Source: Phycisphaeraceae bacterium (GTDB lineage: Bacteria > Planctomycetota > Phycisphaerae > Phycisphaerales > Phycisphaeraceae). Taken from it: DNA of 5,592 nt. The DNA is taken from assembly GCA_016763955.1 (NCBI GenBank), contig JAESSU010000403.1, positions 1 through 5,592 on the forward strand. The letters are read 5' to 3'. Below, one piece after another: positions 1 through 5,592 of this stretch (position 1 is its first letter; each line of letters opens with the position of its first letter). The position numbers and the translations under genes were made by a program. Below the pieces are notes generated by a model, which had not been told where the DNA came from, did not search any database, and saw nothing but the letters and a program-made list of their open reading frames with translations.

Positions 1-68
1 ATGCCATCTGTATTGCCTGCAATTGGGCTCACAGCTAGGATCAGGCTCAGCAGCAGGACACTGTTCAT
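1..68 (-). CDS. Start of an exported protein (signal peptide; runs off window)
   Basis: An ATG at 66-68 overlaps the GT2 stop as ATGA (TGA at 65-67), and the frame is open to the window edge, giving 22 codons. The translation begins MNSVLLLSLILAVSPIAG and continues NTDG, which looks like a signal peptide: a hydrophobic core of about 12 residues, then small residues suited to signal peptidase I (cleavage perhaps after Ile-Ala-Gly), then polar sequence. There is no Cys, so it is not a lipoprotein. A GGTGA motif 6 bases before the ATG is a plausible ribosome binding site. The hydrophilic n-region lacks Lys or Arg, which is unusual and lowers confidence. The overlap implies co-expression with the GT2 gene. 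Function is unknown, since the mature protein is outside the window. Confidence 0.6.
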   Translation of the reverse strand, partial: MNSVLLLSLILAVSPIAGNTDG

Positions 69-817
69 TTATTTTCACCATGACCATCGGTCGCATCAAT
101 TGCGGTAACGTCACGGTGTCGCCGGAGCATCCATCGCATGGCAAAACAGTCAACCAATCCGACAAACGCACGGTTCATCACACCATACTTGGCCACGCCT
201 GCATGACGCTGGCGGTGGTTCACGGAGACTTGCACAATGCGGGCGCCGAGCATCTGTGAATAGATCGGAATGAAACGATGCATGCCTTTGAACTGCAAGG
301 GTAATTTTTTTGCAAAGGATGCTTTGATCAGTCGTGAGGAGCAGCCTGTGTCGCGGACAGCGTCCTTGAGAATCAGTTTGCGTGCAGTGCGGCCAACCCA
401 TGAACTCATCTTGCGAATGCAGTTGTCATTGCGGTTTTGTGAGCGGTCGCCTTGGACGAGATCGACATTACCTTTGCACATTTCTTTGTACATATTAGGA
501 ATGTCCGCCGGGTCGTTTTGCAGATCCGCGTCGAGCATGGCAATGTACTTGCCTGTTGCGAATTGAATCCCCGCAAACATGGCTGCACTTTGCCCCTGGG
601 CCTTGTCACGATGCAAGGCTTTGACCCATGGATGAGTCTTAGCTACAGCTTGAAGCTTAGCTAGGGTCTGATCGGTGGAGCCATCATTGACGACAATCAT
701 TTCCAGGCTGATGCCTTGATCTGCAATTGCGCTTTTGACTTGCTCAACAAGCAGGTCGATGTTGTCCTCTTCATTGAGGGCAGGGATAACGATACTAATT
801 TCAGGTTGCTCAAGCAT
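65..817 (-). CDS. Family 2 glycosyltransferase, DPM1-like polyprenyl-phosphate sugar synthase
   Basis: This complete 250-residue GT-A-fold enzyme has the motifs in order: 'ISIVIPALNEEDNI' (7-20), 'VVNDGSTDQT' (42-51), 'AMLDADLQNDP' (93-103, with the metal-binding Asp96-x-Asp98), 'RDTGCSSR' (155-162), 'MHRFIPI' (179-185) and the tail 'HAGVAKYG' (205-212). These match dolichyl/undecaprenyl-phosphate mannose or glucose synthases (DPM1, ArnC, GtrB group). It lacks the two C-terminal membrane helices of ArnC and GtrB, so it resembles soluble DPM1 in build. The predicted reaction is transfer of a sugar from a nucleotide donor to polyprenyl phosphate on the cytoplasmic face. The product would be the donor for the GT39 enzyme encoded 21 bases upstream. 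The sugar cannot be read from sequence. The ATG at 815-817 is the only start between an in-frame TAA (833-835) and the first motif. Its TAAGGA motif (830-835) lies 12 bases away, longer than usual. Confidence 0.9.
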   Translation of the reverse strand: MLEQPEISIVIPALNEEDNIDLLVEQVKSAIADQGISLEMIVVNDGSTDQTLAKLQAVAKTHPWVKALHRDKAQGQSAAMFAGIQFATGKYIAMLDADLQNDPADIPNMYKEMCKGNVDLVQGDRSQNRNDNCIRKMSSWVGRTARKLILKDAVRDTGCSSRLIKASFAKKLPLQFKGMHRFIPIYSQMLGARIVQVSVNHRQRHAGVAKYGVMNRAFVGLVDCFAMRWMLRRHRDVTAIDATDGHGENK

Positions 818-838
818 GAGAACGTCTGATCCTTACGG

Positions 839-1603
839 TTAATTTTTAGTTTCTGGCGAAGTTGTATCAGTAATATCATATCGCCACAACCTCATTCGTG
901 AATGTCGGAGCATTCCCATGGCTCGAACTTGAGGATGACTAAGCTTCATATCCATCGGGCTGATAAGCACCACATGCTTGGCTGGACTGTCATTTTTCAA
1001 GGTCAAAAGCGCGCGGTCTAGTTGTGAAAGCGGGATGCCGGGAATCGTTCGCCGGACATAAAAAAGGACTCGCGGGTCCATTTCCTGGGGCTCGACATCT
1101 CTTTGAATCCAAAGGACCACAGCTTGATCCAGAACCCCGGACAACGCAATGGTTTCATCACGTCCTAGATGCTTTGCAGCGGGGCAACGACTCAGTGGGG
1201 TGATCACAATCGTTGCGAGCACCAGACACCATAAACTCCAGCAGATCACCGCACGGGAAGGACGATGATTCATCACCCCCGCTAGGGATAAAATCCAGAG
1301 CCCAAGCAAAGCACACAGTAAGGACAAAATGATATGCCCTTGGATGTCCATTGCCAGACTTGCAGGATAAAAACCACTGCTAATTAGGCTTTGTTGATTA
1401 GCAAGTCCCCAAGGGATAATTAAAGATAATGCAAGGAGGATGCAGCTTTGAGGCCAGCGTAACCAACGCCATGTTCGGGGCAGATGTTTGGTTTTACACA
1501 GATCATTAAGGTGATTAAACAGTTGTCCAATTGCGATACAAATGGGTGCGATTAATGGCAAGAGTTCGCAAAGAATTGCGGGTGTCGGCATGGGCAAAAC
1601 CAA
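839..1603 (-). CDS. GT39-type glycosyltransferase, C-terminal piece
   Basis: The frame is open from the TGA at 1670-1672 down to TAA at 839-841. The only starts near its beginning are TTG at 1601-1603 and ATG at 1589-1591; neither has a convincing Shine-Dalgarno sequence, so separate translation is doubtful. Counting from the TTG, helices lie at about 9-27, 52-67, 89-110 and 118-136. A soluble domain of about 115 residues follows, with 'DPRVLFYVRR', 'LSQLDRALLTL' and 'KHVVLISP', resembling the C-terminal extracytoplasmic domain of GT39 enzymes. The first helix holds 'LLPLIAPICIAIG', like the Leu-Pro/Pro-Ala helix of ArnT relatives. The piece lacks the N-terminal active-site loop and cannot be an enzyme by itself. 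It ends 21 bases before the GT2 gene, as expected of the 3' end of one long upstream gene. If only the TGA is an error, the coding region extends unbroken to 2737. Confidence 0.62.
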   Translation of the reverse strand: MVLPMPTPAILCELLPLIAPICIAIGQLFNHLNDLCKTKHLPRTWRWLRWPQSCILLALSLIIPWGLANQQSLISSGFYPASLAMDIQGHIILSLLCALLGLWILSLAGVMNHRPSRAVICWSLWCLVLATIVITPLSRCPAAKHLGRDETIALSGVLDQAVVLWIQRDVEPQEMDPRVLFYVRRTIPGIPLSQLDRALLTLKNDSPAKHVVLISPMDMKLSHPQVRAMGMLRHSRMRLWRYDITDTTSPETKN

Positions 1604-1669
1604 TGCCGCGACACCAATGGACCAGCCACTTGCAAGCCAGAGACTGATGCGACGTAGGCCCTTGCTCGA

Positions 1670-1672
1670 TCA
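1670..1672 (-). other. In-frame TGA interrupting the GT39 frame
   Basis: The plus strand reads TCA here, giving TGA between AGC (Ser) and TCG (Ser) on the sense strand. A single change would restore sense, for example CGA (Arg) or TGG (Trp). It is the only TGA inside an otherwise continuous coding frame in the window, and Trp is written TGG throughout, so a genome-wide TGA reassignment is not supported. I see no strong hairpin just downstream of the kind needed for selenocysteine insertion. Confidence 0.8.
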
Positions 1673-2737
1673 GCTTATCGGCTGGGCGACAACTGCTAGA
1701 ATCCATAGAACCCATGGTGAAAAAGCAAGGGCCAGCCAAGCGATGCGGATGAGTGATTGTTGCCAAAGGAAATCGGAATCCAGTTGTTTTACGGAAATAA
1801 TACTTGCAAGCCAGTGATCCCAAACTTGCGGGTTGTGTTCATGTGCATAAATTAGCCATGGAGCCACAATCAGAAGTCCGATCAGTAGTGATGCCAGTAG
1901 GCCGATGAGATGGCTCACGCGATCAGGACAAAACAAGATCAGCATGAAAATCGGTGCAACGATGGTGGCCAAAGTGATCGGGCCTGCTACCAGTGTTGCA
2001 GCACCTAATGCCAGGCCACAGACGATCCACCCAAGGAACTGGCGTTCGGTGGAAGGTAGCGGACGCAACGGACGAATGGCCCATAGTGAAGTGGCAATCG
2101 CGAGCATCGCCCAACCCGTATGGAGCATGGTCGGGGTCGCTAGTCTCGTGTAGTAAATAAAGACCGGATTGGCTGCAAAGATGAGCATACTAAATGCCGC
2201 GGTGCGGTGACGGCCTATCGAGTAGCCTGCCCAGTAAATGCAGATAAGGGCCAGTACCGCAAAAAAAACGGAGCATAAACGTGCTCGGAGAATCAGTTGA
2301 CTGGGCGTGGTGTTATGCTGGTCTAATGTCATAAACCAGATCATGTGAGTCCACGTCAGGCCCGGGGGAGTTCCTAGCGAAGCTTGGCCGTTTTCATAGG
2401 GTATTAAACCTTCTAGAGAAAAGCCGCGTTGCTCTGTTAGTGTTTCGTATCGATTCCATGTCTGACTTGACCGCAGGATGTGGGAGGCTTCGCTAGAATT
2501 CACCACGTCCTGCTGCCCTAAATTTAGTAGCAGGACTGGCAGACAAATCAGCAGTAACATCACAAACATCAGCAAGTTTTGCCAAGCATTAGTCTGACGC
2601 GGTTCACTAAGGGCAGTGGTCGAACTTTGAGTCGGGTTTATGGCATCAGGCTTTAAATGCGATGCAGTCCGAGATTTTTCCGAAGAAAAAGCCAGTTCAT
2701 ACACTTGGGCTGATGGATTGGACCTTTTGGGCTTCAA
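1670..2737 (-). CDS. GT39-type glycosyltransferase, N-terminal piece (ends at premature TGA)
   Basis: From the TTG start this piece has 355 residues (357 from the less likely GTG at 2743; positions below use that count). Residues 1-53 are polar and probably cytoplasmic. A first helix at about 57-76 leads into a loop with 'NSSEASHIL' (Glu85) and 'GTPPGLTW' (Pro126-Pro127-Gly128). These match the 'DEaryae' and 'KPPl.yW' motifs of GT39/ArnT proteins, where the acidic pair sits at the active site, but the Asp of the pair is Ser84 here. More helices lie at about 153-173, 181-197, 204-222, 236-256, 258-271, 278-298 and 332-353. Known relatives move a sugar from a polyprenyl-phosphate carrier to lipid or protein outside the cytoplasmic membrane. 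The piece stops after 'VVAQPIS', inside a loop between helices, so alone it lacks the later helices and C-terminal domain. The acceptor cannot be told from sequence. Confidence 0.75.
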   Translation of the reverse strand: MKPKRSNPSAQVYELAFSSEKSRTASHLKPDAINPTQSSTTALSEPRQTNAWQNLLMFVMLLLICLPVLLLNLGQQDVVNSSEASHILRSSQTWNRYETLTEQRGFSLEGLIPYENGQASLGTPPGLTWTHMIWFMTLDQHNTTPSQLILRARLCSVFFAVLALICIYWAGYSIGRHRTAAFSMLIFAANPVFIYYTRLATPTMLHTGWAMLAIATSLWAIRPLRPLPSTERQFLGWIVCGLALGAATLVAGPITLATIVAPIFMLILFCPDRVSHLIGLLASLLIGLLIVAPWLIYAHEHNPQVWDHWLASIISVKQLDSDFLWQQSLIRIAWLALAFSPWVLWILAVVAQPIS

Positions 2738-2803
2738 CGGCACTCCTTGGCGGTCTTGTAAGCATTGACTTGGCGGACATTATGACACTAACCGGTCAGC
2801 CGA
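2738..2803. other. Short intergenic gap between transglutaminase and GT39 genes
   Basis: This gap of about 65 bases holds an 8-base direct repeat, CTTGGCGG, at 2746-2753 and 2769-2776 (start-to-start spacing 23). The sense strand also has a CATAAT hexamer near 2779-2784, but I find no fitting -35 element 16-18 bases upstream of it. A CGG/CCG hairpin of only three pairs lies near 2792-2801, with no T run, so it is not a credible terminator. I take the gap as internal to the operon. Confidence 0.4.
2743..2748 (-). promoter_or_regulatory. AAGGAG ribosome binding site that decides the GT39 start
   Basis: The sense strand shows AAGGAG, the best Shine-Dalgarno match in the window. Its last G is the first base of a GTG (2741-2743) that would otherwise be the longest start, so that GTG has no usable spacing. 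The TTG two codons later (2735-2737) is 5 bases beyond the motif, a workable distance. No ATG or other start lies in frame upstream before the TAA at 2780-2782. Confidence 0.6.
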
Positions 2804-5137
2804 TTAGGTCTTACTTTTGACGGCACGCCGGACTAGAGCATGTTCAAGTGCTCGCATATTCGATTGGACACGGCCTTTACGGGCTTCATCCATTTCACGG
2901 TGTCCAAAACGGATCTCGTAAAAAATTTCAGATAGGGATACCACTGGATTGAAACGATTGGGATTCGTTTTGGCTAGTTCCCGTGAAAAGTCCAACGGAC
3001 TCTGCCAAATCGGGCGGATGTAACCATTGCGCTCGAGGATATCAAGCATGACCAAATACCACTTTAAACGTTTGGCTAAGGCTTTGCGATCTTTGCGTGA
3101 AAGTCGCTGTAATTGTAGTGCGGACAGACGACGACGTTGAACGAAAATAATATGGAGTAAACTCGCGAGGCCCAAAATGATAAAAAATAGAATCAAGCCC
3201 ATAATGGAGTACGACAAAGTATTGAGTCTAAGCGTTTGGGGTAATTGCTTAATCCATTTGATCATTTTGACAAGATGTTTATTGGGGGATCGCGTGACAG
3301 CCTTAAGTGTGTGTGTCGCACCACTGACCATTTGCATTTGTCGTTTAGAATCATATGAGACAACAGTGTCCACCCAGAGAAATTCCATGAACTCATAAAG
3401 CTCACGTGCGGGGTCAAACATGTTGCGATTTTGTGCATGCTCACGGGCGACTAGTTGGGGGGGGGTGGCATCAAATATTTTCCACACACCAGGACTTAAC
3501 TCCACCTCAGCCCAAGCGTGTGCATGAATCGGCCTAGCGACATAGTACCCACCAAACCGGTTGTACTCGCTGACACGGTAGCCCGTCACCACGCGTGCTT
3601 TGATGTTTAAAGAACGGGTCATGGCGGCAAGACCTGCGGCGAAAAGTTCACAGTGACCTGCTTTGGATGTAAACAAGAAACTGGTGATGGGTTCACGGTC
3701 TTTGGACAGGTCTGTTGATTCGATCTGATAGGTGAAGTTGTCACGCAGGTAATTCGACAAATCGGTGACGACTTGGTCTTTCTGATCGGCAGTTAGTTTG
3801 CGGCCATCAGTGTGTTTTTTCTTATGGGTGCTGGTGCTATTAAGGATGTGCTGGGTGTACTTGTTGATGATCTGCTTTTGTCTGCGGTCTTTCCAGTGCA
3901 GGGCATAATTTTCTTGATTGAATTGCGAGCGCCCTTGTTGCAGCCCCTGAGTGACTTGGCCGGGAGTGGTGCGGATCTGTGGATAATTTTCGAAGAACGT
4001 GCTGCCTGGCGTCATCGGAGCGCGGATCGTGTAATGCAACGCGCCACGGAAGGACTTATGCGTGTTGAACTGGTAGTCCAATGTGTTGAATTTTATTTTT
4101 GCCAGGTCTGCACTTTTAAAACTAATCGTTGGATAGTCTGCAAGAGAAAATAGGTTGCTCATATCCGAGCCGCCGCGTTGGGTGATTTGGGCTTCAAATA
4201 TGGGGGAATTAGTCGGTTGAACTGCTAGTTGTACGGGTAACTCAACATCTCGGTCATACTCACGGAGGTTCGTGCGGGACCAGGTGTGTGTTGCAGATGA
4301 ATAGTCGTCCATGGTCGCGCCACGCAATAGGAAAGTTAGATCAGTGTCGTTGACTAGCAGACCATCTTTGGTGAGTTTGATGTAGATTGAAGGGGTGAGA
4401 GGCCCGGAGTTAATGGGCTTGCCATCGAGTTTTATGGTTGTGTTAAAACCTGCGCCGCTGGATTGGCCGTAGCCTTGCCCGAGGTTCGGATTTAGTTGTG
4501 ACTGACCTGAACGGGGGATTGCCAGAAAGACAAAGACAGCGACGAAGCAACAGCCTGCTCCGACACCAAGGGCAATCCCACGGAACTGCCAACGATGTCC
4601 GCGGCAGACCACGGCTTTGGGACGTGGCAAGTCCATATACGCAGGGGCTGCCAGACGGTTGGCATCAAGTATCAGGTCACTGGTGGCTTTGAGATGAAAA
4701 AGTAGTAACGTAAATAACGCTAGGACACAGTACGCGGTGAGCAAAACCCCAAAAATCATCGACACGGTAAGTACGCTCGCACCGATCATTTGCATTAGGC
4801 TCAGGACGAGAATTTCGCCATACTCACGGTTGGTTTTTTTTGCATAGAGAAGCAGGATTTGCAGCCACATGGTGAAATGGCCCATTGCGCCGATGATCTG
4901 ACCATGCTGCCACCATAGATCAACTAGCAACCAGCCCACTGCAAGGACCGCGCCCGGGAGGATGACCCATTGTGGCAAAGGTTTGCCTGTGGGCCCTTCT
5001 ACGACGTACCAGCTTAAGGCTCCTAGTGCGCCAGCAACTAACAGCATGCCCGGGTTGGGTTCAGCCATACAAAAGGCCACGATCCCAAGAAGGACCTGTG
5101 CAGAAACCAAGCGTCGGAACAGATAAATGAGCCCCAT
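2804..5137 (-). CDS. TgpA-like membrane transglutaminase (DUF3488 / transglutaminase core / DUF4129)
   Basis: The 777-residue protein is a multi-pass membrane protein with an extracytoplasmic transglutaminase-like domain. Residues 1-148 hold about five or six hydrophobic helices and 186-207 holds another, the TgpA N-terminal (DUF3488-like) layout. Residues about 210-450 form a long soluble stretch. The transglutaminase core follows at about 455-560, with the full papain-like triad: Cys496 in 'KAGHCELFA', His540 in 'HAHAWAEV' and Asp556 in 'FDATPP'. A last membrane helix lies at about 641-666, then a basic cytoplasmic tail with a DUF4129-like segment (about 695-750, 'MLDILERNGY', 'FYEIRFG'). 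The family acts on envelope proteins or peptides; Pseudomonas TgpA is essential, but its substrate is not settled and none can be read here. At 777 residues it is longer than TgpA (about 670), mainly through the middle region. The start is set by the RBS and by contact with the DUF58 stop. A C9 run lies in the codons just after Asp556. Confidence 0.9.
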   Translation of the reverse strand: MGLIYLFRRLVSAQVLLGIVAFCMAEPNPGMLLVAGALGALSWYVVEGPTGKPLPQWVILPGAVLAVGWLLVDLWWQHGQIIGAMGHFTMWLQILLLYAKKTNREYGEILVLSLMQMIGASVLTVSMIFGVLLTAYCVLALFTLLLFHLKATSDLILDANRLAAPAYMDLPRPKAVVCRGHRWQFRGIALGVGAGCCFVAVFVFLAIPRSGQSQLNPNLGQGYGQSSGAGFNTTIKLDGKPINSGPLTPSIYIKLTKDGLLVNDTDLTFLLRGATMDDYSSATHTWSRTNLREYDRDVELPVQLAVQPTNSPIFEAQITQRGGSDMSNLFSLADYPTISFKSADLAKIKFNTLDYQFNTHKSFRGALHYTIRAPMTPGSTFFENYPQIRTTPGQVTQGLQQGRSQFNQENYALHWKDRRQKQIINKYTQHILNSTSTHKKKHTDGRKLTADQKDQVVTDLSNYLRDNFTYQIESTDLSKDREPITSFLFTSKAGHCELFAAGLAAMTRSLNIKARVVTGYRVSEYNRFGGYYVARPIHAHAWAEVELSPGVWKIFDATPPQLVAREHAQNRNMFDPARELYEFMEFLWVDTVVSYDSKRQMQMVSGATHTLKAVTRSPNKHLVKMIKWIKQLPQTLRLNTLSYSIMGLILFFIILGLASLLHIIFVQRRRLSALQLQRLSRKDRKALAKRLKWYLVMLDILERNGYIRPIWQSPLDFSRELAKTNPNRFNPVVSLSEIFYEIRFGHREMDEARKGRVQSNMRALEHALVRRAVKSKT
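3457..3465 (-). repeat. Nine-base C run (G9 on plus strand) inside the transglutaminase gene
   Basis: The sense strand has nine consecutive C covering the end of codon Thr558, Pro559, Pro560 and the first base of Gln561, two codons after catalytic Asp556. The frame is intact as given. Mononucleotide runs of this length are prone to slip during replication and also to be miscounted during sequencing. A one-base change would cut off the last membrane helix and the DUF4129-like tail. Confidence 0.85.
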
Positions 5138-5592
5138 TTAAGTCCCCACCTTTCCCATTTCCTGACGGCGACTTGAGGTCACGACTTGTTTGTTAAGCAC
5201 ACTGGAGCTGCCATCTTCAAATTCAACGACGAAGGATTGCATCTCGTCAGCACGCAGAACTTGTGACTGAGGCCCGCCAGTGATCGCACCGGTTTCACCG
5301 GACTGAATCACCACGGAGGGGATTGCCATAATGGGTGTGTTGTCGGCGGTTCGAGCGTTGTCTAGATATTTCATATCCAACTGTGAAAGTGCTTCAAGCA
5401 TGCGTGTTCGGTGAGGCAGAGAGTGATGCACGGGGAAGGGCATTGAGGGCACGCCGATGACACTCATGCCGATTTGGTAGCCGTGAAGATAGGCATCACA
5501 CACCAGCGATGCAGCAAGACAGATGCATCGTTCGTGGAGCATGTCTTGTTGCTGCTTGAGTGAGACTTGTTTTTTCTTTTTACCACTGCTAA
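5138..5592 (-). CDS. DUF58 domain protein, C-terminal part (5' end outside window)
   Basis: The frame is open from the window edge to TAA at 5138-5140, giving about 150 residues without their N-terminus. The segment 'CLAASLVCDAYLHGYQIGMS', followed about 20 residues later by 'HRTRMLEALSQLD', matches the usual end of a DUF58 domain: a helix rich in AASL, then a strand of the 'vGL' type, then the 'lLe.La.L' helix. An ATG at 5540-5542 exists, but coding character runs on upstream of it (SSGKKKKQVSLKQQQD), so it is internal. DUF58 proteins carry a vWA-like fold and are usually encoded between a MoxR AAA+ ATPase and a TgpA-type transglutaminase. Their exact role is unsettled; cell-envelope or stress functions are proposed. 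The next gene downstream here is such a transglutaminase, which supports the call. The tail after the DUF58 signature is about 75 residues, soluble, with 'FVVEFEDGSSS' and a basic end. Family assignment rests on pattern memory, not a search. Confidence 0.72.
   Translation of the reverse strand, partial: SSGKKKKQVSLKQQQDMLHERCICLAASLVCDAYLHGYQIGMSVIGVPSMPFPVHHSLPHRTRMLEALSQLDMKYLDNARTADNTPIMAIPSVVIQSGETGAITGGPQSQVLRADEMQSFVVEFEDGSSSVLNKQVVTSSRRQEMGKVGT
5144..5153 (-). promoter_or_regulatory. Ribosome binding site of the transglutaminase gene
   Basis: The sense strand reads AAAGGTGGGG, with the AAAGGTGG core ending 8 bases before the ATG at 5135-5137. It lies inside the last codons of the DUF58 gene, whose TAA touches the ATG with no gap. 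Ribosomes ending on DUF58 would stop next to this start, so the two genes are probably translationally coupled. The GGTGG core is an imperfect match to the AGGAGG consensus. Confidence 0.5.

Larger units (their letters stand above)
839..2737 (-). pseudogene. GT39/ArnT/PMT-like glycosyltransferase, broken by one in-frame TGA
   Basis: This entry joins the two pieces listed separately below. Both are in the same reading frame, and only the TGA at 1670-1672 divides them; no frameshift is needed. Counted from the GTG at 2743, the whole is 634 codons before the final TAA (839-841), with TGA as codon 358. That is a normal size for a polyprenyl-phosphate-sugar-dependent GT39 enzyme (roughly 550-650). 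The 22 codons after the TGA look like normal family sequence, including 'LWLASGW'. The first piece has the N-terminal helices and first extracytoplasmic loop; the second has the 'LLPLIAPICIAIG' helix (compare the 'Y.LP..P.AL' pattern of ArnT) and the small soluble C-terminal domain. Possible readings are a recent nonsense mutation, a base-calling error, readthrough, or two separately made halves. Nonsense mutation or sequence error is most likely. Confidence 0.7.

Noticed and set aside
1670..1672. TGA recoded as Trp or Gly genome-wide, or as selenocysteine.
   Set aside because: TGA appears just once within coding sequence while Trp and Gly use standard codons, TGA also plausibly ends the GT2 gene, no clear SECIS-like hairpin follows, and the site is a loop between membrane helices rather than a redox site.
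1515..1823. A minus-strand frame one base off crosses the TGA (reading ADKLIEQG there) and could suggest a frameshift instead of a nonsense codon.
   Set aside because: Only about eight residues look protein-like. Returning to the main frame needs a second compensating indel, while the main frame has good membrane-protein sequence right up to and right after the TGA.
2261..2268. T8 run on the sense strand in the GT39 gene as a slippage site or terminator.
   Set aside because: It encodes Val-Phe-Phe within a membrane helix, as expected, and no stable hairpin precedes it.
2713..2780. A 22-codon minus-strand frame starting ATG at 2778-2780 and overlapping the GT39 start.
   Set aside because: It has no ribosome binding site, no recognisable features, and most of it overlaps the GT39 coding region, so it is probably chance.
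3812..4153. Plus-strand open frame of 113 codons.
   Set aside because: It lies wholly inside the transglutaminase gene on the other strand, has no ribosome binding site and shows no family features. The other plus-strand frames are rejected for the same reasons.
4834..4841. A8 run on the sense strand of the transglutaminase gene as a programmed frameshift site.
   Set aside because: It encodes Ala-Lys-Lys-Thr in a normal loop after a membrane helix. I saw no stimulating hairpin or alternative product, and the zero frame gives the full protein.

Overview
All genes read on the minus strand, in the order DUF58 protein (3' end only), TgpA-like transglutaminase, GT39-type membrane glycosyltransferase, family 2 glycosyltransferase, and the first codons of an exported protein. 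Spacing is tight: TAA directly followed by ATG, about 65 bases, 21 bases, then a 4-base ATGA overlap. The window therefore looks like the inside of one operon whose promoter and terminator lie outside it. Base composition is close to even. I see no tRNA, rRNA, CRISPR array, insertion sequence or phage gene.

The DUF58-transglutaminase pair is the classic downstream part of MoxR/DUF58/TgpA loci in Gram-negative bacteria, including Planctomycetota. A Phycisphaerae-like planctomycete is my best guess at the source, from the feel of the proteins rather than any marker, so it is a weak inference. Exported, multi-membrane proteins dominate, pointing to a cell-envelope locus.

Right part (2804-5592): the end of a DUF58 protein, then a 777-residue membrane protein with an extracytoplasmic transglutaminase domain (Cys496, His540, Asp556 all present) and a cytoplasmic DUF4129-like tail. 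Middle (839-2743): a GT39/ArnT/PMT-like glycosyltransferase split by one in-frame TGA at 1670-1672. The same frame stays open on both sides, so together the pieces make about 634 codons, a normal length for the family. Left part (65-817): a complete DPM1-like GT2 enzyme that probably makes the polyprenyl-phosphate sugar used by the GT39 enzyme. At the left edge (1-68), a new reading frame overlaps the GT2 stop and begins with a signal-peptide-like stretch.

The points most worth a second look are the lone in-frame TGA, a run of nine C right after the catalytic Asp codon of the transglutaminase, the loss of the Asp of the usual Asp-Glu motif in the GT39 enzyme, and the short exported-protein start. 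I do not see a clearly new biological system.
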